Below are positions 1 to 10,859 of a stretch of DNA of 41,238 bases, one piece after another; position 1 is the first letter of the stretch, and each line of letters begins with the position of its first letter. A program made the translations under genes and the position numbers. Source of the stretch: Porogramme epimiltina (Eukaryota; Basidiomycota; Agaricomycetes; Polyporales; Polyporaceae); NCBI GenBank assembly GCA_900155495.1, contig FTLJ01000392.1, positions 1-41,238 of the forward strand. The letters are read 5' to 3'. Below the pieces are notes generated by a model. That model was not told the origin of the DNA. It worked only from the letters and a program-made list of their open reading frames with translations, and searched no databases.

Positions 1-2930
1 GGCAGTGGGGGGCGGGGCGGGGGGTGGGAGAGGAAGGCGGACGAGGAGGGGCGGGAGTTATCGACGCATGACGGCTGGCCGGGGGCGAGAAAGCGCGTCG
101 ACGAGCGAGCGCGACAAAGCTCAGCCAAAGCTGAGCAAACCTCCAGCCAGGGCGCTTCCACTACCCAGCCCAGACGCCCACCGCCCAACTCCGCTCAGGC
201 ACCGACCACCGTCAAACTCTCCCGCGCCCGATCCCATCTCCCAGCCACATCCGCCGGCGCCTCGTCTCTCGATCGTCTCGGTCGCCGCGACTGCCTCGAT
301 CGTGGAGCCCTCTCTGCCACAGCGACAGCCCTCAGCCACTCCAGCCTCTGTCTCCGCCTCTCTCACATCCTGGCCCGTCGTTCCCTCCCATGTCATCGCC
401 AGTGCACCCCGCCCCATGCCGTCAGCACCCGCTTCCGGCCCTCGTGATCTGCTACCCACGCCCAGCTTCGTCCCATGTCGCCCCGCCTGTCATCGCCCAT
501 CCCTGCGCGCTCCACTCTCCTCGGCCTCGCGCCTCTCCCGCTCCTCCTATCGTCGCGGAGCCGCCTCTCGTCCCCCCGCCAGCCAATCACTTACCAACGG
601 ATCGCAGGCTCAGCATCACGGGCGGGCGTCGACGCCGCCGGGCTTGCGCGGACCGCGTCTGCGCGGCGTATGTCCGGGAGGGCACGATCGACCCCGGAGA
701 TCGCGCGCCCAGCACGCACTCTATCACGCAGTGTCTTTCCTTATCACGGAAACCAGCCGCGTTCGTTCCCCTGCGGGGCTCGGGCGTACACTCGTCTATA
801 CTTGCCGGTGCGCGCCAGTCGCCCGTGGCGCTTGCAATTGCACGCCGGGGTCGTGGACGTCACCCGAGTGTGTCTTCTACTAAAGCCACCGTGCGCTTCG
901 CGTCGTAATGAAAGCCGTCACTGTCCTCGGACGCCTTGTGACCGCGAACGGGAGGTGTGTGGCCCTCCATTAACACCCAACGCTGACATTCCGCCGAGCC
1001 TCGCAGTGACAGGCATGATAGACACAACGCATGATCGTTTCGTAGGAGCTGATACCCTGTCAAGACCACGCACGCATCTCACCGCGCGCGCGGCGTCCCC
1101 ATGGCTGCACAGCACGCTCCCTGCTGCGCACCCGCCGCTTGTCCCATGGAGCTCCAGCGGCCGCGGCAAAAACGCTCGCGCCTGGGTAAGCACAGCGTCT
1201 CCCAAGCTTAACCCAGTGGCAAGAACCACCCCGGCCCTGGCCCAATAACCCCCGCGGCCTTCTTTTTAATAATCCACGCGTCCATAGGCCGGGGCTTGAC
1301 CTCATATGCGTGCCTCGCCCTGCGCGGAGGAGCGCGAACGTGCCTTGCAGACGGCGCATGGTGCCATCAGAGTACCATGCTTGTAGAACGCCGGATTGAT
1401 CAACCCTCCGGGAAAGGCTCGAGGGCCTCGTTCCCGGATCTCATGCATAGCCCTCAAGGGTTCCGCCGCTCATGTTGGTCATTCTCTTATACCCCCTCCC
1501 AGGGCCTCCCTGCACACGGGGAGCGTCGCCGCATGCTTCTTTCGATATACCTCATTTTCGTATCGGAATCAGAAAAGATTGTTCTTACTATTCCAGCAGC
1601 AATACAAAATGTTAAGCCTACGTTTCCTCAGGAAACATCCTGGGCACACATTTCGGCCACTTGAACAGTTTCAGCATGCAACAGGGAAGGGCGCCGACAT
1701 TCAACGATCTTCCCTGTGGCAATAAACTCCAGTGTTTCCCGACCCCGGCTGGGAGGAAGGCACTGTAGACGGGGTTAGGTGAAGCAAACCGTTTCATACC
1801 TGGACGCCACATCTATGTTTTTTGGGTGCTACGATTGGCCGCTGCATTGAAATCTTGCCGTCCCCGTATGACCACTCCACTGGTGCGCCCCTCTGGATCC
1901 CACCCCCAAAAAGCAACACCCCCACTTAGAGCGCCTTGCACACAGTTTCCCCCATTCCTCTATGACCCTCTGCCCCAGGAACTGTCGCTGACAGCGACCC
2001 CTCCCCTCCCCAAGCGGAACGTCCGCGGCCGGCGCTCTCAGTGTACACATCAAAACCAAATCGGGCATTAACGCTCGCGCGGCTACGTTCCAACAGCACT
2101 CGCACTCCCATATGCATATCTACAGTGGAGCCTTGCGCGCGGGCCCTGAGCGGGGAACACCTTGGGCCGCTCCGGCCCCCAGCGCACTACAAATGTCACG
2201 GTGCTTCCTCGCACACGCTTTGAAAAGCCGGACGGGGCTCGTGCAGCGGCGTTCCACCTGAGTCTTGCAGGGCGCGCGTTAAACGTTTGGGGAGGGGGCC
2301 TCGACCCGCGGGGAGCTGGGCCCAGGCGAGCCCCGGGCGGACCGCCACCCCCTTCCCTCCCCCTTCGACGGTCAGAATGGGATCCTGTGCCACCTTGACG
2401 GGATGGATGCTGTATGAAAGAGGACCCGCATATGTCGATATCAGGGTCCGGGGGGCGGCCGCGCTGGAGCGTAATGCATAATGCCGCGCGGGATGCCACC
2501 TCGAGGTGGTTTCGCCTACCTCCCCCCGTGGCCCTCGAGGTCCCTCATATCGATATATCGGACATATCGACGCCTCGCGCCTCGGTCGCCCACCCGCTTA
2601 CGGGCGGGAATCTGAACGTGTGCGGGATGTGGGAGCACGCTGTTCGCTCGCGCAGTTAATATGCCTCTCGGGTGTGCGAGGCGTGGACCCGGCACGCCCG
2701 TTCTGAGAGCAGGCCGGCTTGTCTCGGTGCGACCGTCCGACAAGCGGCACACCAAAACTACAGGGCCCGCAGCCACGCACCTGTACGCACCTCGGGGCCG
2801 TTTCAACCAGGCAGAGGGCCTGACAGCTGCTTGCGCGAACACTCGCACAGGACCTCCCGGGAAAGACACGGACCCGCACGCCCGAGCCGCGTTTTGTTGT
2901 TGTTGTTGTCGTTGCAGTTACTGATACATA
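1..2930. other. Gene-free left flank
   Basis: No open frame here resembles a protein. Long frames exist but are Pro/Arg/Ser/Ala-rich and overlap on both strands, as expected of GC-rich non-coding DNA. Positions 1-1250 are very GC-rich. A relatively AT-rich island lies at about 1530-1830 and includes a short inverted repeat at 1622-1636 (7-bp arms, 1-nt centre). A cluster of symmetrical elements lies at 2422-2570 and a short TTG-repeat tract at about 2896-2912. The stretch could be the upstream region of a gene left of the window or simply intergenic; the sequence does not decide. Confidence 0.6.
2422..2570. repeat. Cluster of palindromes and CGATAT motifs
   Basis: Three symmetrical elements lie within 150 bp. 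GGACCC at 2422-2427 is mirrored by GGGTCC at 2444-2449, enclosing CATATG and CGATATC. A perfect 14-bp palindrome, CCACCTCGAGGTGG, is at 2496-2509. Two copies of CATATCGA, at 2546-2553 and 2563-2570, flank TATATCGG. Such symmetry suits binding of dimeric regulators, but no adjacent gene start is visible and the function is unknown. Confidence 0.5.
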
Positions 2931-2980
2931 CATTCATCTACAATTTGTTGCCTTCCATCTTCTCCCGCGACGCGAAAATT

Positions 2981-2996
2981 GGGCCGCACGCGGCCC
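2981..2996. repeat. GC hairpin downstream of the LYS2 stop
   Basis: GGGCCGC-AC-GCGGCCC forms a 7-bp perfect stem with a 2-nt centre, 54 nt beyond the LYS2 stop codon and inside its probable 3' UTR. A run of four T follows on the plus strand. It resembles a bacterial terminator, but in a fungal nuclear gene it is better read as a 3'-UTR structure. The 3'-end processing signal was not identified with confidence. Confidence 0.45.
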
Positions 2997-3049
2997 TTTT
3001 GTGTGTCCCCCGCCTACCTGCCTGCCCGCCCGCCCCCGCCCGGCCCCGC

Positions 3050-6000
3050 CTAGTTCCCGCTCCGGCCCACCGCCTTGAGCACCGTCCCCGGCGCGTGTGC
3101 GAGCGTCGGCAGCGCGCGCTCGGGCGCCTCCTCCGTCGGGCGCGGCAAGAACTCCGCGTCGACGAGCCACGCGAGGTAGCGCCCCATGAGCGCGTCGTCG
3201 ACCGTCCCGTTCTCCCGTACCGCACCTTCGCCCTCGCCGGCTCCGGCGCCGCGGAGCACCGCGCGCATGCCCGCGTCGTCGAGCTCGGGCGCCTTCGTGC
3301 TCGTCGGCAGGTCGTCGAGCACAAAGTGCAGCAGCGGGAACAGCGCGTTGTCCTGCGCGTCCATCACGTGCCGCTCGAGCGCGCGGCGCCACGCGACGTA
3401 CTCGCTGCGCGCGGTGCGGAACCCGTGCGCGGCGAGCGCGCCGAGGAACGCGTTGAACGTCGGCCGCGGGGACGCCGCGACGTGCAGCACGCGCATCGCG
3501 CTCCGCGCGGGCGGCGCGAGCGGGGAGAGCGCGGCGAGCGTGCAGCAGCGCGCGACGTGGTCGACGGGGACCATGTTCACGGTGTTGTTGATGTCCGGCA
3601 CGAGCCCGAGCTGCACGCAGCCCTTGACGAGGCGCCACAGGAAGTCGTCCGTGTTCGTCACTGTGGGGCCGATGGTCAGGGGGGTGACGGCGCCCGCTCA
3701 CACAACCTGCACGCACCTGCGGATTCTGAGTCGCCCACGACGTACCCGGGGCGGACGATGTGGCCCCTCAGGCCGCGCTTCCCGGCCTCGAACAGGAGCT
3801 TCTCCGACACCCACTTGCTCTGGCCGTACCCGGTCTTCAGCGACGCCCGTGCGCCCTCGAGGTCGTCGCTCTCGGGCACGCCGCCCGTGCTGTCCGAGAG
3901 CTGCACGTAGTACTCCGTGTCGATGGCAGATGTCGACGACACGAACACGAGCAGCTTCGGCTTTCCCTCGGCGGCGAGCTCGACCGCGGTGAGCGTCCCG
4001 AGCACGTTCGCGGACCGCAGCTTCTCGTACGGATACACCCAGTGGACCTAAAGCGGCAGCACCGCGCCCATGCGTCAGCGTCATCCCGCAAGCGCAGCCC
4101 AAACCCCCAGAACGCGCGACAATCTGCCGCAGCGCCACCCGTCGCGGGGCGGCGCCGCTCCGCTATCCGGAAACGAGAAACAAGAAACGAGAAACGAGAA
4201 AGGAAAAGGAGTGACTCACCAGCGCGCCGTTGTGGATGATCGCGTCGGCCTCGCCCGCGACGCGCAGCCACGCGCCGGCGTCGAGCCCGAAGCGCGGCTG
4301 GTCCAAGTCGCCGCGGAGCGCCTCGACGCGCCCGCCCTCCACCCACGCCTCGTCCCACACGCCGCGCCCGGCCGCGCCCTCGCGGAGGCGCGCGAGCGCC
4401 GCCGCGTCGTCCGCGGCGCGCACGAGGCAGACGACCTTCTTGACGCGCGACGCGCGCTGCAGCAGGTCGCGCAGGACGAACGCGCCGAGGAAGCCCGTCG
4501 CGCCCGTGAGGAAGACCGTGAGCGGGCGCGCGGCGAGGTCCGCGGGCGCGGGCGGGTACGCCGGCCGCAGCTGCGCGAGGAGCTGCTCGTAGTCGGCGCC
4601 GTACTCGACCTTCTTCGCGGCGGCGCGCGCGGCGGCTGCGTCGGCCGACTCGCCGACGGGGGAGGAGGGGCTGCCGGGCGCGCCGCCGGTGAGCCCGAGG
4701 TCGGCGTTGCGCATGCGCTCGACGGCGTCGGCGAGGGCGCTGATCGTGGGCTTGTCGAACACGAGCCCGAGGGGTGCGTCGACGAGGAACGCCTTGCGGA
4801 TCTCGAAAATGAGGCGCGTCGCGAGGATGGAGTGGCCGCCCAGGTCGAAGAAGCTCTCGTCGAGCGGGATCGGGGAAGGTGCGTTGGGGAGGATGCGTCC
4901 CCATATCGCGCTGATTGCTTCCTCGGTGGGGTTGGCAGTGGGCCCACGGGCAGGTTCGGTCGTGGCTGCTTGCACCGTGTCCGGGAAGGGCAGAGCGGGC
5001 TTGTCGATCTTGCCGTTGGGATTGAGGGGCATCCGCTTAAGAGGAACGAACACTGTCGCGAGAGTCAGCATGAAATCGCCTAGGAAAGAGACCTGATACG
5101 CACGAGTAGGAACACTGTAGCTCGGAAGCTTCTTCTTGAGGTACTCCCGGATCTCCTTGATGAGTCGCCTGTACTTGCGCATACCGCTCACAAGACCCTT
5201 CTCGTCGGCATCATCGCCAATGTCGCTGGCGTACTCGTCGAGCGCCGGACCGCTGACGGGCACGAAATACGTCACCAGGATCTTCTCCTCGTCCTTGTCG
5301 CGCCTGACGAGCGTCACGTTCTCGCGCACGAGCGGGTGCTGGCTGAGGTGCGTGTCGATCTCGCCCAGCTCGATGCGGAAGCCGCGAATCTTCACCTGGT
5401 CATCCGCGCGGCCCGTGCACTCCACGATCCCGTCGGGGAGGTAGCGGCCTAGGTCGCCAGAGCGGTACATGCGGTCGCGCACGCCCTTCCAGAACTGCGC
5501 CTCGGGCCCGGTGATGGTGTCCGGACGCGGCGGTGCGTCGGCGCAGAACCAGTTGGTCACGAACTTCTCCGCGGTCGCCTGCGGGTCCGAGTAGCCCTCC
5601 GCGAGTCCGCCGGAGCGGACGTAGATCTCGCCCACTTCGCCGACGGCGCACGGGACGGTGCGGTCGTTGCGGTTGACCACGAGGAGCTGGACGTCGATCA
5701 TGCCCTCGCCCGCGGGCATGATGTCCTTCTGCGTCGCAAGGAAGGTGGCGTCTTCGGACACGGACGGAATAAGGAAGTACGAAACGGCACGTTGGGTCTC
5801 GGTGGTGCCATACATATTGACGATGCGAACGTTCGCGGCAAGGGACTGTAGGCGAAGGCAGTCCCGCTTCGTGAGAACATCTCCGACGAAGAAGGCATTG
5901 CGGAGAGTGGGGATTTGCCGTGATGCCTGAGCGGAGAGAAGCTGACCCATGGCCGGCGTGAGGTGGGTGACTGTGACTTCGTTGTCCGCCATCCATTCCG

Positions 6001-7670
6001 CGAGCCGGCCAGGGGTTCCAATGTCGTCTGCAGTGGGGACGTACAGACTAGCACCGAAGAAGAGCGGAGTGAACACTTGGTATAGGTCAGTATAGATAGA
6101 GGGTGAAAGGACTGTGATACTCACTGTCCCGCTGAATGGGGTCATGGGCAATGCCACTCAGCATGGTGAACTTCGACTGCTCTCCAATATCGAAGCGTTC
6201 ACCCATCCATGGGAAGAAGTGGGTTAAGCTATAGTGACGTCCCTTGACACCCTTCGGGATACCAGTGCTGCCACTAGTAAATGAGAGAGTAGCAACGCTA
6301 TCCGGGCCAAGCACCACATCGGGGTCGGTGTCGGCCAAGTGAAGTTGCGGTTTGAGGACATCTTCTGATCCATCGGCCGGCGTACCTCCGACAATCTGGC
6401 CGTCGGAGAGGAGCTCCAGCGCGGGGACTTCTACACGGATCTGGAGCTCTGTGGAGATGAAGTCACGGACCGTCGGTGAGATCTTGCCCGCACCGGAGAG
6501 CACCACGAGTGCACGAGGCTGGGCAACTCCCAGGTAAATCGTCTGTCGGGAGGGGGGATATGCGGGGTCGATAACAGAGAAGGTTGCTCCGGCCTTGAGG
6601 ATCGCCATGACGGCAACAACAAGCTCTACACTACGGTATGCGTAGACCATTACGACCTCCTCTCGTTGGAGGCCACCTTGCAGCAGATGGTGGGACAGGA
6701 TATTTGATGCGTGAAGAATCTGGTTGTAGGTGAAGGCCCGCTTCTCCTGCGGCTCGTCCAACGAGGGTGCTTGTATGCATTGAACGACGCATGCGCGGTC
6801 CGGCCACTGCCTCGCGTTCCGAGAGAAGATGTGAGGGATGGCGCCCTTAAAGTCGCACCAGTTGACATTGGCGGTGGGGTCCGGGAGCTTCGCCCGCTGA
6901 GAAGGGGTGAGCAGAGGGACCGAGCCGACGGGGAAGAGCGGGTTGGAAGCTACTCGTCTGAGTAGAACCGAGAGCTGATCCACAATGGTGGATATCCTTG
7001 CGGAGGAGAACAGTAGCGAATTGTACAGGATGCGAAGGTCGAGGTGCGGCGCGATGGAGGAACGACTGGATTCTTGGCGTCGGGTGACAAAGATCGTGAG
7101 GTCGGAAGTTGAGCTCGTTGTTTGGAGGAACTGTTCCGGAGGAGAGTCCGTTCCGTCGAAGAAACGCACCCGGAAAATGGGACGAGATCCCTCGACCGTG
7201 TCCGCCTTGTCCTTTCCAAGAGCCTTCAAGACCGACTCATACGGTACACTATCTTCATCTGCTTCTGCCTCCACCTGCTGCACCTTGCGCACGACAGCCC
7301 AGAAGGGATCCTTAGGATCTACTGCTAGCCTAAGGATGAGAGGATCTCGCGCTGATGCGGAGGAGGAGCCTATGATCAGGTCGGTGTCGCCAGTGTACCT
7401 GTGAAGGAGGACGGAAAACGCCGCGAGGAGAAGATGAAAGGGAGAGGGGGTGTTTGATCCAACGGATTCGTCGTCATCTAAGCCATCTTCGTTTTCATTG
7501 TGAAGCGCGAGTTTCATCAGAGCGGTACATGTTGACTCTGAAAGTTGGGCAGTAGCGGCGGCTTCGACGGACCTGTTTCCGCCTGTAGGCCTAGGGTAGT
7601 CTGTAGGAAGAGCGATCTCTGGCAAGTTTTGTAGTCTTGCAACGACCCGAGAAAGAGAGTCGGAAGCCAT
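3050..7670 (-). CDS. LYS2: L-2-aminoadipate reductase, large subunit
   Basis: The enzyme adenylates alpha-aminoadipate, loads it on a phosphopantetheine arm and reduces it with NADPH to the semialdehyde, a step of fungal lysine synthesis. Exons on the minus strand: 7670-6125, 6075-5104, 5052-4220, 4047-3717, 3660-3050, giving 1430 aa, close to the usual size of about 1400. An N-terminal condensation-like region is followed by the adenylation domain with FTSGSTGIPKG (about 464-474), DPIQRDMFTPL across the first junction and YRSGDLGR. The carrier site is DLGGHS (Ser914). The C-terminal reductase has GATGFLG (about 1023-1029), the Tyr1191-x3-Lys1195 pair in YGQSK, and ends near VGRSG. The start has a good context (GGCCATGG). 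A Lys5-type phosphopantetheinyl transferase would have to activate it; none is in this window. The identification is secure from motif order. Confidence 0.96.
4170..4204. repeat. GAAACGA heptamer array in LYS2 intron 3
   Basis: Five imperfect copies of GAAACGA stand head to tail (GAAACGA, GAAACAA, GAAACGA, GAAACGA, GAAAGGA) just inside the 5' end of the 172-nt LYS2 intron at 4048-4219. In the transcript they read as TCGTTTC units, a pyrimidine-rich tract next to the donor site. The array probably explains why this intron is about three times longer than its neighbours. Confidence 0.8.
5053..5103 (-). other. Frame-preserving 51-nt intron in LYS2
   Basis: The minus strand reads GTGCGTATC...GACAG here. 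The stretch is 51 nt with no stop codon, so retaining it would add 17 residues without breaking the frame. Removing it joins SYSVPT to LFVPLKRMPLNPNGK, the continuous sequence expected at the end of the adenylation domain in LYS2 proteins. Automated gene callers could easily miss it. Confidence 0.85.
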
Positions 7671-7768
7671 GGCCGACTCTGTGAGGATGGGTGTAGACCG
7701 TGGGGGTAAGAGGGAAACCGTCGAGATGGCTTTGGACCCTTGGACCCGGGCCTGGCAAACAGAAGAAA

Positions 7769-7774
7769 TGACTC
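7769..7774 (+). promoter_or_regulatory. Gcn4/Cpc1-type TGACTC element
   Basis: AAATGACTCG matches six of seven bases of the fungal general amino-acid-control element TGA(C/G)TCA. It starts 99 bp upstream of the LYS2 ATG. The target family (Gcn4, CpcA/Cpc1 bZIP proteins) activates lysine genes in other fungi. Its use here is inferred from motif and position only. Confidence 0.45.
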
Positions 7775-7958
7775 GATCAGCAACGAAGACGCTATTTCGC
7801 GCTGCTCACGGGTCGCGTTCTCCTCCCTCTCAGGAAAACACGATGTGGGGTAGTATTCCGGTGCGCAAGTGTAGGATGGGTGCCTTCGTAGGCTACGTCA
7901 AAGATTCCGCTAGGGAGAGCTAACGTGGTCCCGCCTGCCAACTTTTTCGAGGACGGAC

Positions 7959-8003
7959 GAGATTAGATTGGGTTTGGCACGCTTTGAGATTAGATTGAGT
8001 TTG
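7959..8003 (+). repeat. Direct repeat GAGATTAGATTG(G/A)GTTTG
   Basis: Two 18-nt copies, at 7959-7976 and 7986-8003, differ at one base and start 27 bp apart. They lie about 290-335 bp upstream of the RBR start codon. They could be paired transcription-factor sites or a simple local duplication. Confidence 0.7.
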
Positions 8004-8293
8004 CTATGATTGCTGTTGAATTTGATCACGCCGTGGGCACACGTAAATCTGGTGTCGCGTTCGAGCGGCAACTTGCGGCAGAGCGATTGTGCCCTCCGCC
8101 CCCAGAGTGCTGCGGTAAGTCATTTGGCGAGGGGAAACGCGGCAATGGTAATCCGGCCCGGGGAGCTTCTTGTGCTTCGGTCCTTTGTGAGCTGTGGTAA
8201 CTGCAGCTCGTCTGTCTTTTCGTCACACTTTCCGCACCCACATCGACCCCGAATTCACCGCACCACTGGTGTCCCCTGCACACCCCTAGCGAA

Positions 8294-10562
8294 ATGACCC
8301 ACGTAGCAAGCAACGATCACGACCGTCTCAATGAACTCCTAATCGCCAAGTTACTCGAAGAGGATATGCAGATGCTGGAAAACACCCTCATGGCGGAAGA
8401 GCTTCAGGTTCATGAGACACTCAACTCTTCCGCGATGGCGGCTGGCCGCTTCCCTAAGAAACGCATGCGCACCGATGCGGCGTTGAAAGACGACCAAGAC
8501 CACAATGCTGCCCTCGGCTTTCTCGCAGCGGAGGTCCGTGCAAACAAGGACGCTCTGCTCGCTCAGTCTCTACAACACACCGAGGACAGCAATATGGCCA
8601 TCGGTCGACAATACGCGTTGAAACTCGCGGCCTCTGAGAAAAAGTCGCTTCTGGATGCAGAGTTCGCGCGTCGCCTTCAGCAAGCTCTAGATGACGGAGA
8701 GGATGTTGATATGACGGGTGATGCAGAAAGGTTTGCTTGCTTCCGAATTCTTTGTGCATACCTAAATTCACTGAATTGAAGCATGCTGGGCCGGGACGCA
8801 ATCGAAGACATTATAGTATGCGGCTCCGTCATAGAAATTCCTCTAGAGTCTAAATGTTGGTCTAGGCCTCAGACATGAATGATAAAGGGAAGGGGAAGAC
8901 TACGGCACCCAAGAGGAAGGCACCTCCGTCACAAAGTGGTAATGAGGAAGATGATGATGCCCCTTCAAGTTTGTACCCCACCTGCGGGATCTGTTTAGAG
9001 CCCTTTCAGGCAACATACTCCCCGGTGTCGGCTGCACGCTCCGCGAACTCTTCTGCCCGCCTCCAATTTGGGACGAAACTGCCATGCCCTCGGTCACACG
9101 GATATTGCATCTCTTGCTTAAACACTTATATTACTACTAAACTTGATCCTGAAGGGACTGGCGTGGGTAACATGACCGCGGTCATATTCCCTATTCGCTG
9201 CCCTGAATGCCCCGTCGCCGATTGGCCGCAGGGTCTGCCCGACACTGTCGCCGAGCGGGTCCTTTCTGAGAAAGGGATGATACTATGGGTACGAGTTCTG
9301 GCTGTAACTACATTCGGCAGCGTCTCATGCGTCATCCCATCTAGCATCACCAGAAGCTCCTCGATAGCTTGCCGAAGTACTACTGTCCTAACCCACGCTG
9401 CTCTGCACTCGTGCAAGTAGACGAAGGTGAAGAAGACCCTCAAGCCGTCTGCCCTTCGTGCGAGTCGACGGTCTGCATACCTTGCCGTGTGCTCTGGCAC
9501 GACGGTGAGCACCGAGCTGTGGTGTTCTGAAAGAACGCATACTAATTAAGACATTGATAGGTATGAACTGTGAAGAGTACCAGGTGCGTATCTTTCTCGT
9601 CATCTAAGAGGTTGAGGTCCTAATTAAGACCATCCAGGAACTTCCATTGGACGAACGCTCCCCAGATGACCAGAAAGCGATTCAACTCATGAGGGCAAGT
9701 TACTTCTACATCCTATCCACCGAGATTGATTCGACGCTGATAGCATTGAGTAGGCACAGCACTGGAGGAGGTGCCCTAAATGCTCCGTTAGTATCCACTC
9801 GGTTTCTAGCATATTCCTTCTGCTTAAGCCCATCATCTCTATAGATGATCATTGAGCTAACGATGGGCTGCAACCACATCACCTGTCGTTGCAAGGCCGA
9901 GTTTTGCTTCAAATGCGGTGGTGCGGACCTGTTCTTCTCCACAGCCCTTACTGCACGTGTTCACCGTGCTGCTCGCAGCTCTATGGGACATCAAAAAGGG
10001 CCTCTGCTCACGCGAGCCTTCTTGTGAGCTTTGGGACGACGACATGCTCCTCGAACAACGCGAGCGGGAGCGCGAACGCGTTCGAGCGAACGAGCAACGT
10101 CAGAACCTGGCTCAGAACCAGGTTCGCGTCGCTTATGAGCCACCGCCCCCGCCGTACGAGCCAGACTTCGAAGAACTCTTCCCCGATGTGAGGTGGCGGG
10201 CCGCGAATCTTGCGCAGATGCGTCAGGACGACACCGACGATTTGTCGTGGATGGACGACGACGGTAAGTACAAGAGATACTTCTGACGAAGAGCGCTGCT
10301 TACCCCTCCCTGCACTTCTTTGGCAGGCGTCCTGTGCACGCGTCATTGGTTCACCTCTAACATGATCAGGGAGCTGAAATGCCAGTACTGTCACACAGCC
10401 CTCAACTCCCTAGCGGATCTACAGTATCATCTCAGCCGCGTCCGCCGTCACCAAGTGTTCGCATGCTGTGGCCGGTTCTTCAAGCATGAGATTGACTTTG
10501 AGCGGCACCAGGATGCAAAGGATTTTCACGCGCACACCGTACGACGCAACCGCCAATCTTGA
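8294..10562 (+). CDS. RBR-type E3 ubiquitin ligase with C-terminal C2H2 fingers
   Basis: The protein should take ubiquitin from an E2 onto its own RING2 cysteine and then onto a substrate. Exons: 8294-8730, 8782-8815, 8866-9288, 9345-9504, 9561-9583, 9629-9694, 9754-9786, 9845-9920, 9979-10263, 10327-10562, giving 590 aa. The N-terminal third is helical and charged, with a basic KKRMR patch. RING1 begins at CGICLEPF (Cys197) and ends near FPIRCPECP. The IBR contains YCPNPRCS (Cys312 onward) and CPSC...C. RING2 has RRCPKCS (388-392), then MGCNHITC, whose first Cys (401) is the expected catalytic residue, and CFKCGG. An acidic/RE-rich linker leads to CQYCHTAL...H and CCGRFF...H, read as two C2H2-like fingers. 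The intron after codon 381 is GC-AG. The substrate is unknown. The family is secure; an orthologue is not named. Confidence 0.9.
9695..9753 (+). other. GC-AG intron in the RBR gene
   Basis: The donor is AGG|GCAAGT and the acceptor GAGTAG, with a 59-nt intron. Only this junction joins IQLMR to AQHWRRCPKCS in frame. The nearest GT (9699) runs into a stop codon. GCAAGT is the strong consensus expected of U2-type GC-AG introns. Confidence 0.85.
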
Positions 10563-10859
10563 TAGTTCTAGCTTCGTTATGCTTAGATGTACCAACTACA
10601 CGGATTCTTCACATTGTACTCTCTTTCTCGTGCTTCCTCGTTTACCTTGTTGCGCACCACACTGCTATCTAGAATTCATCCGGTTAGGCCATGAACCTGT
10701 GTGCGCATACGCGCCATGCATGAAGCTGAGCAGCGTCTAGTCTATATTAAGTGATACGGGGGGATGGTGGGATACATGCGAACAGCAGGTACTAATAGCC
10801 CGTAGATAACGTAGGAAATAAAATACAAGTATCGAAGCCGGGTGTATACTCAGGCAGTA
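10563..10859. terminator. Convergent 3' region of the RBR and helicase genes
   Basis: These 297 bp lie between two facing stop codons. An AATAAA hexamer at 10817-10822 on the plus strand is a plausible poly(A) signal for the RBR gene, though it is close to the helicase stop. The two transcripts probably overlap or nearly meet here. Confidence 0.4.

Larger units (their letters stand above)
7671..8293. promoter_or_regulatory. Shared upstream region of LYS2 and the RBR gene
   Basis: This 623-bp stretch separates two divergent start codons and must hold both promoters. No clear TATA box is seen for either gene. It contains one Gcn4/CPC1-like site nearer LYS2 and a direct repeat nearer the RBR gene, both listed separately. 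Confidence 0.7.

Noticed and set aside
5..883. 292-residue plus-strand frame at the left end
   Set aside because: Pro/Ser/Arg-rich without domain, overlapped by other frames. The CVFY ending looked like a prenylation box but is not typical, and fungal pheromone precursors are much shorter.
1407..1437. CCGGGAA...TTCCCGG inverted repeat resembling a structured RNA
   Set aside because: Only 7-bp arms with no further supporting structure; common in GC-rich DNA.
2672..3910. 412-residue plus-strand frame overlapping the LYS2 3' half
   Set aside because: It is antisense to well-supported LYS2 reductase exons and Arg/Ala-rich, so it is a shadow frame.
8875..9420. Separate small gene starting at 8875
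   Set aside because: Splicing the short introns at 8731-8781 and 8816-8865 joins it to the upstream exon in frame, with good branch sites. It is part of the RBR gene.
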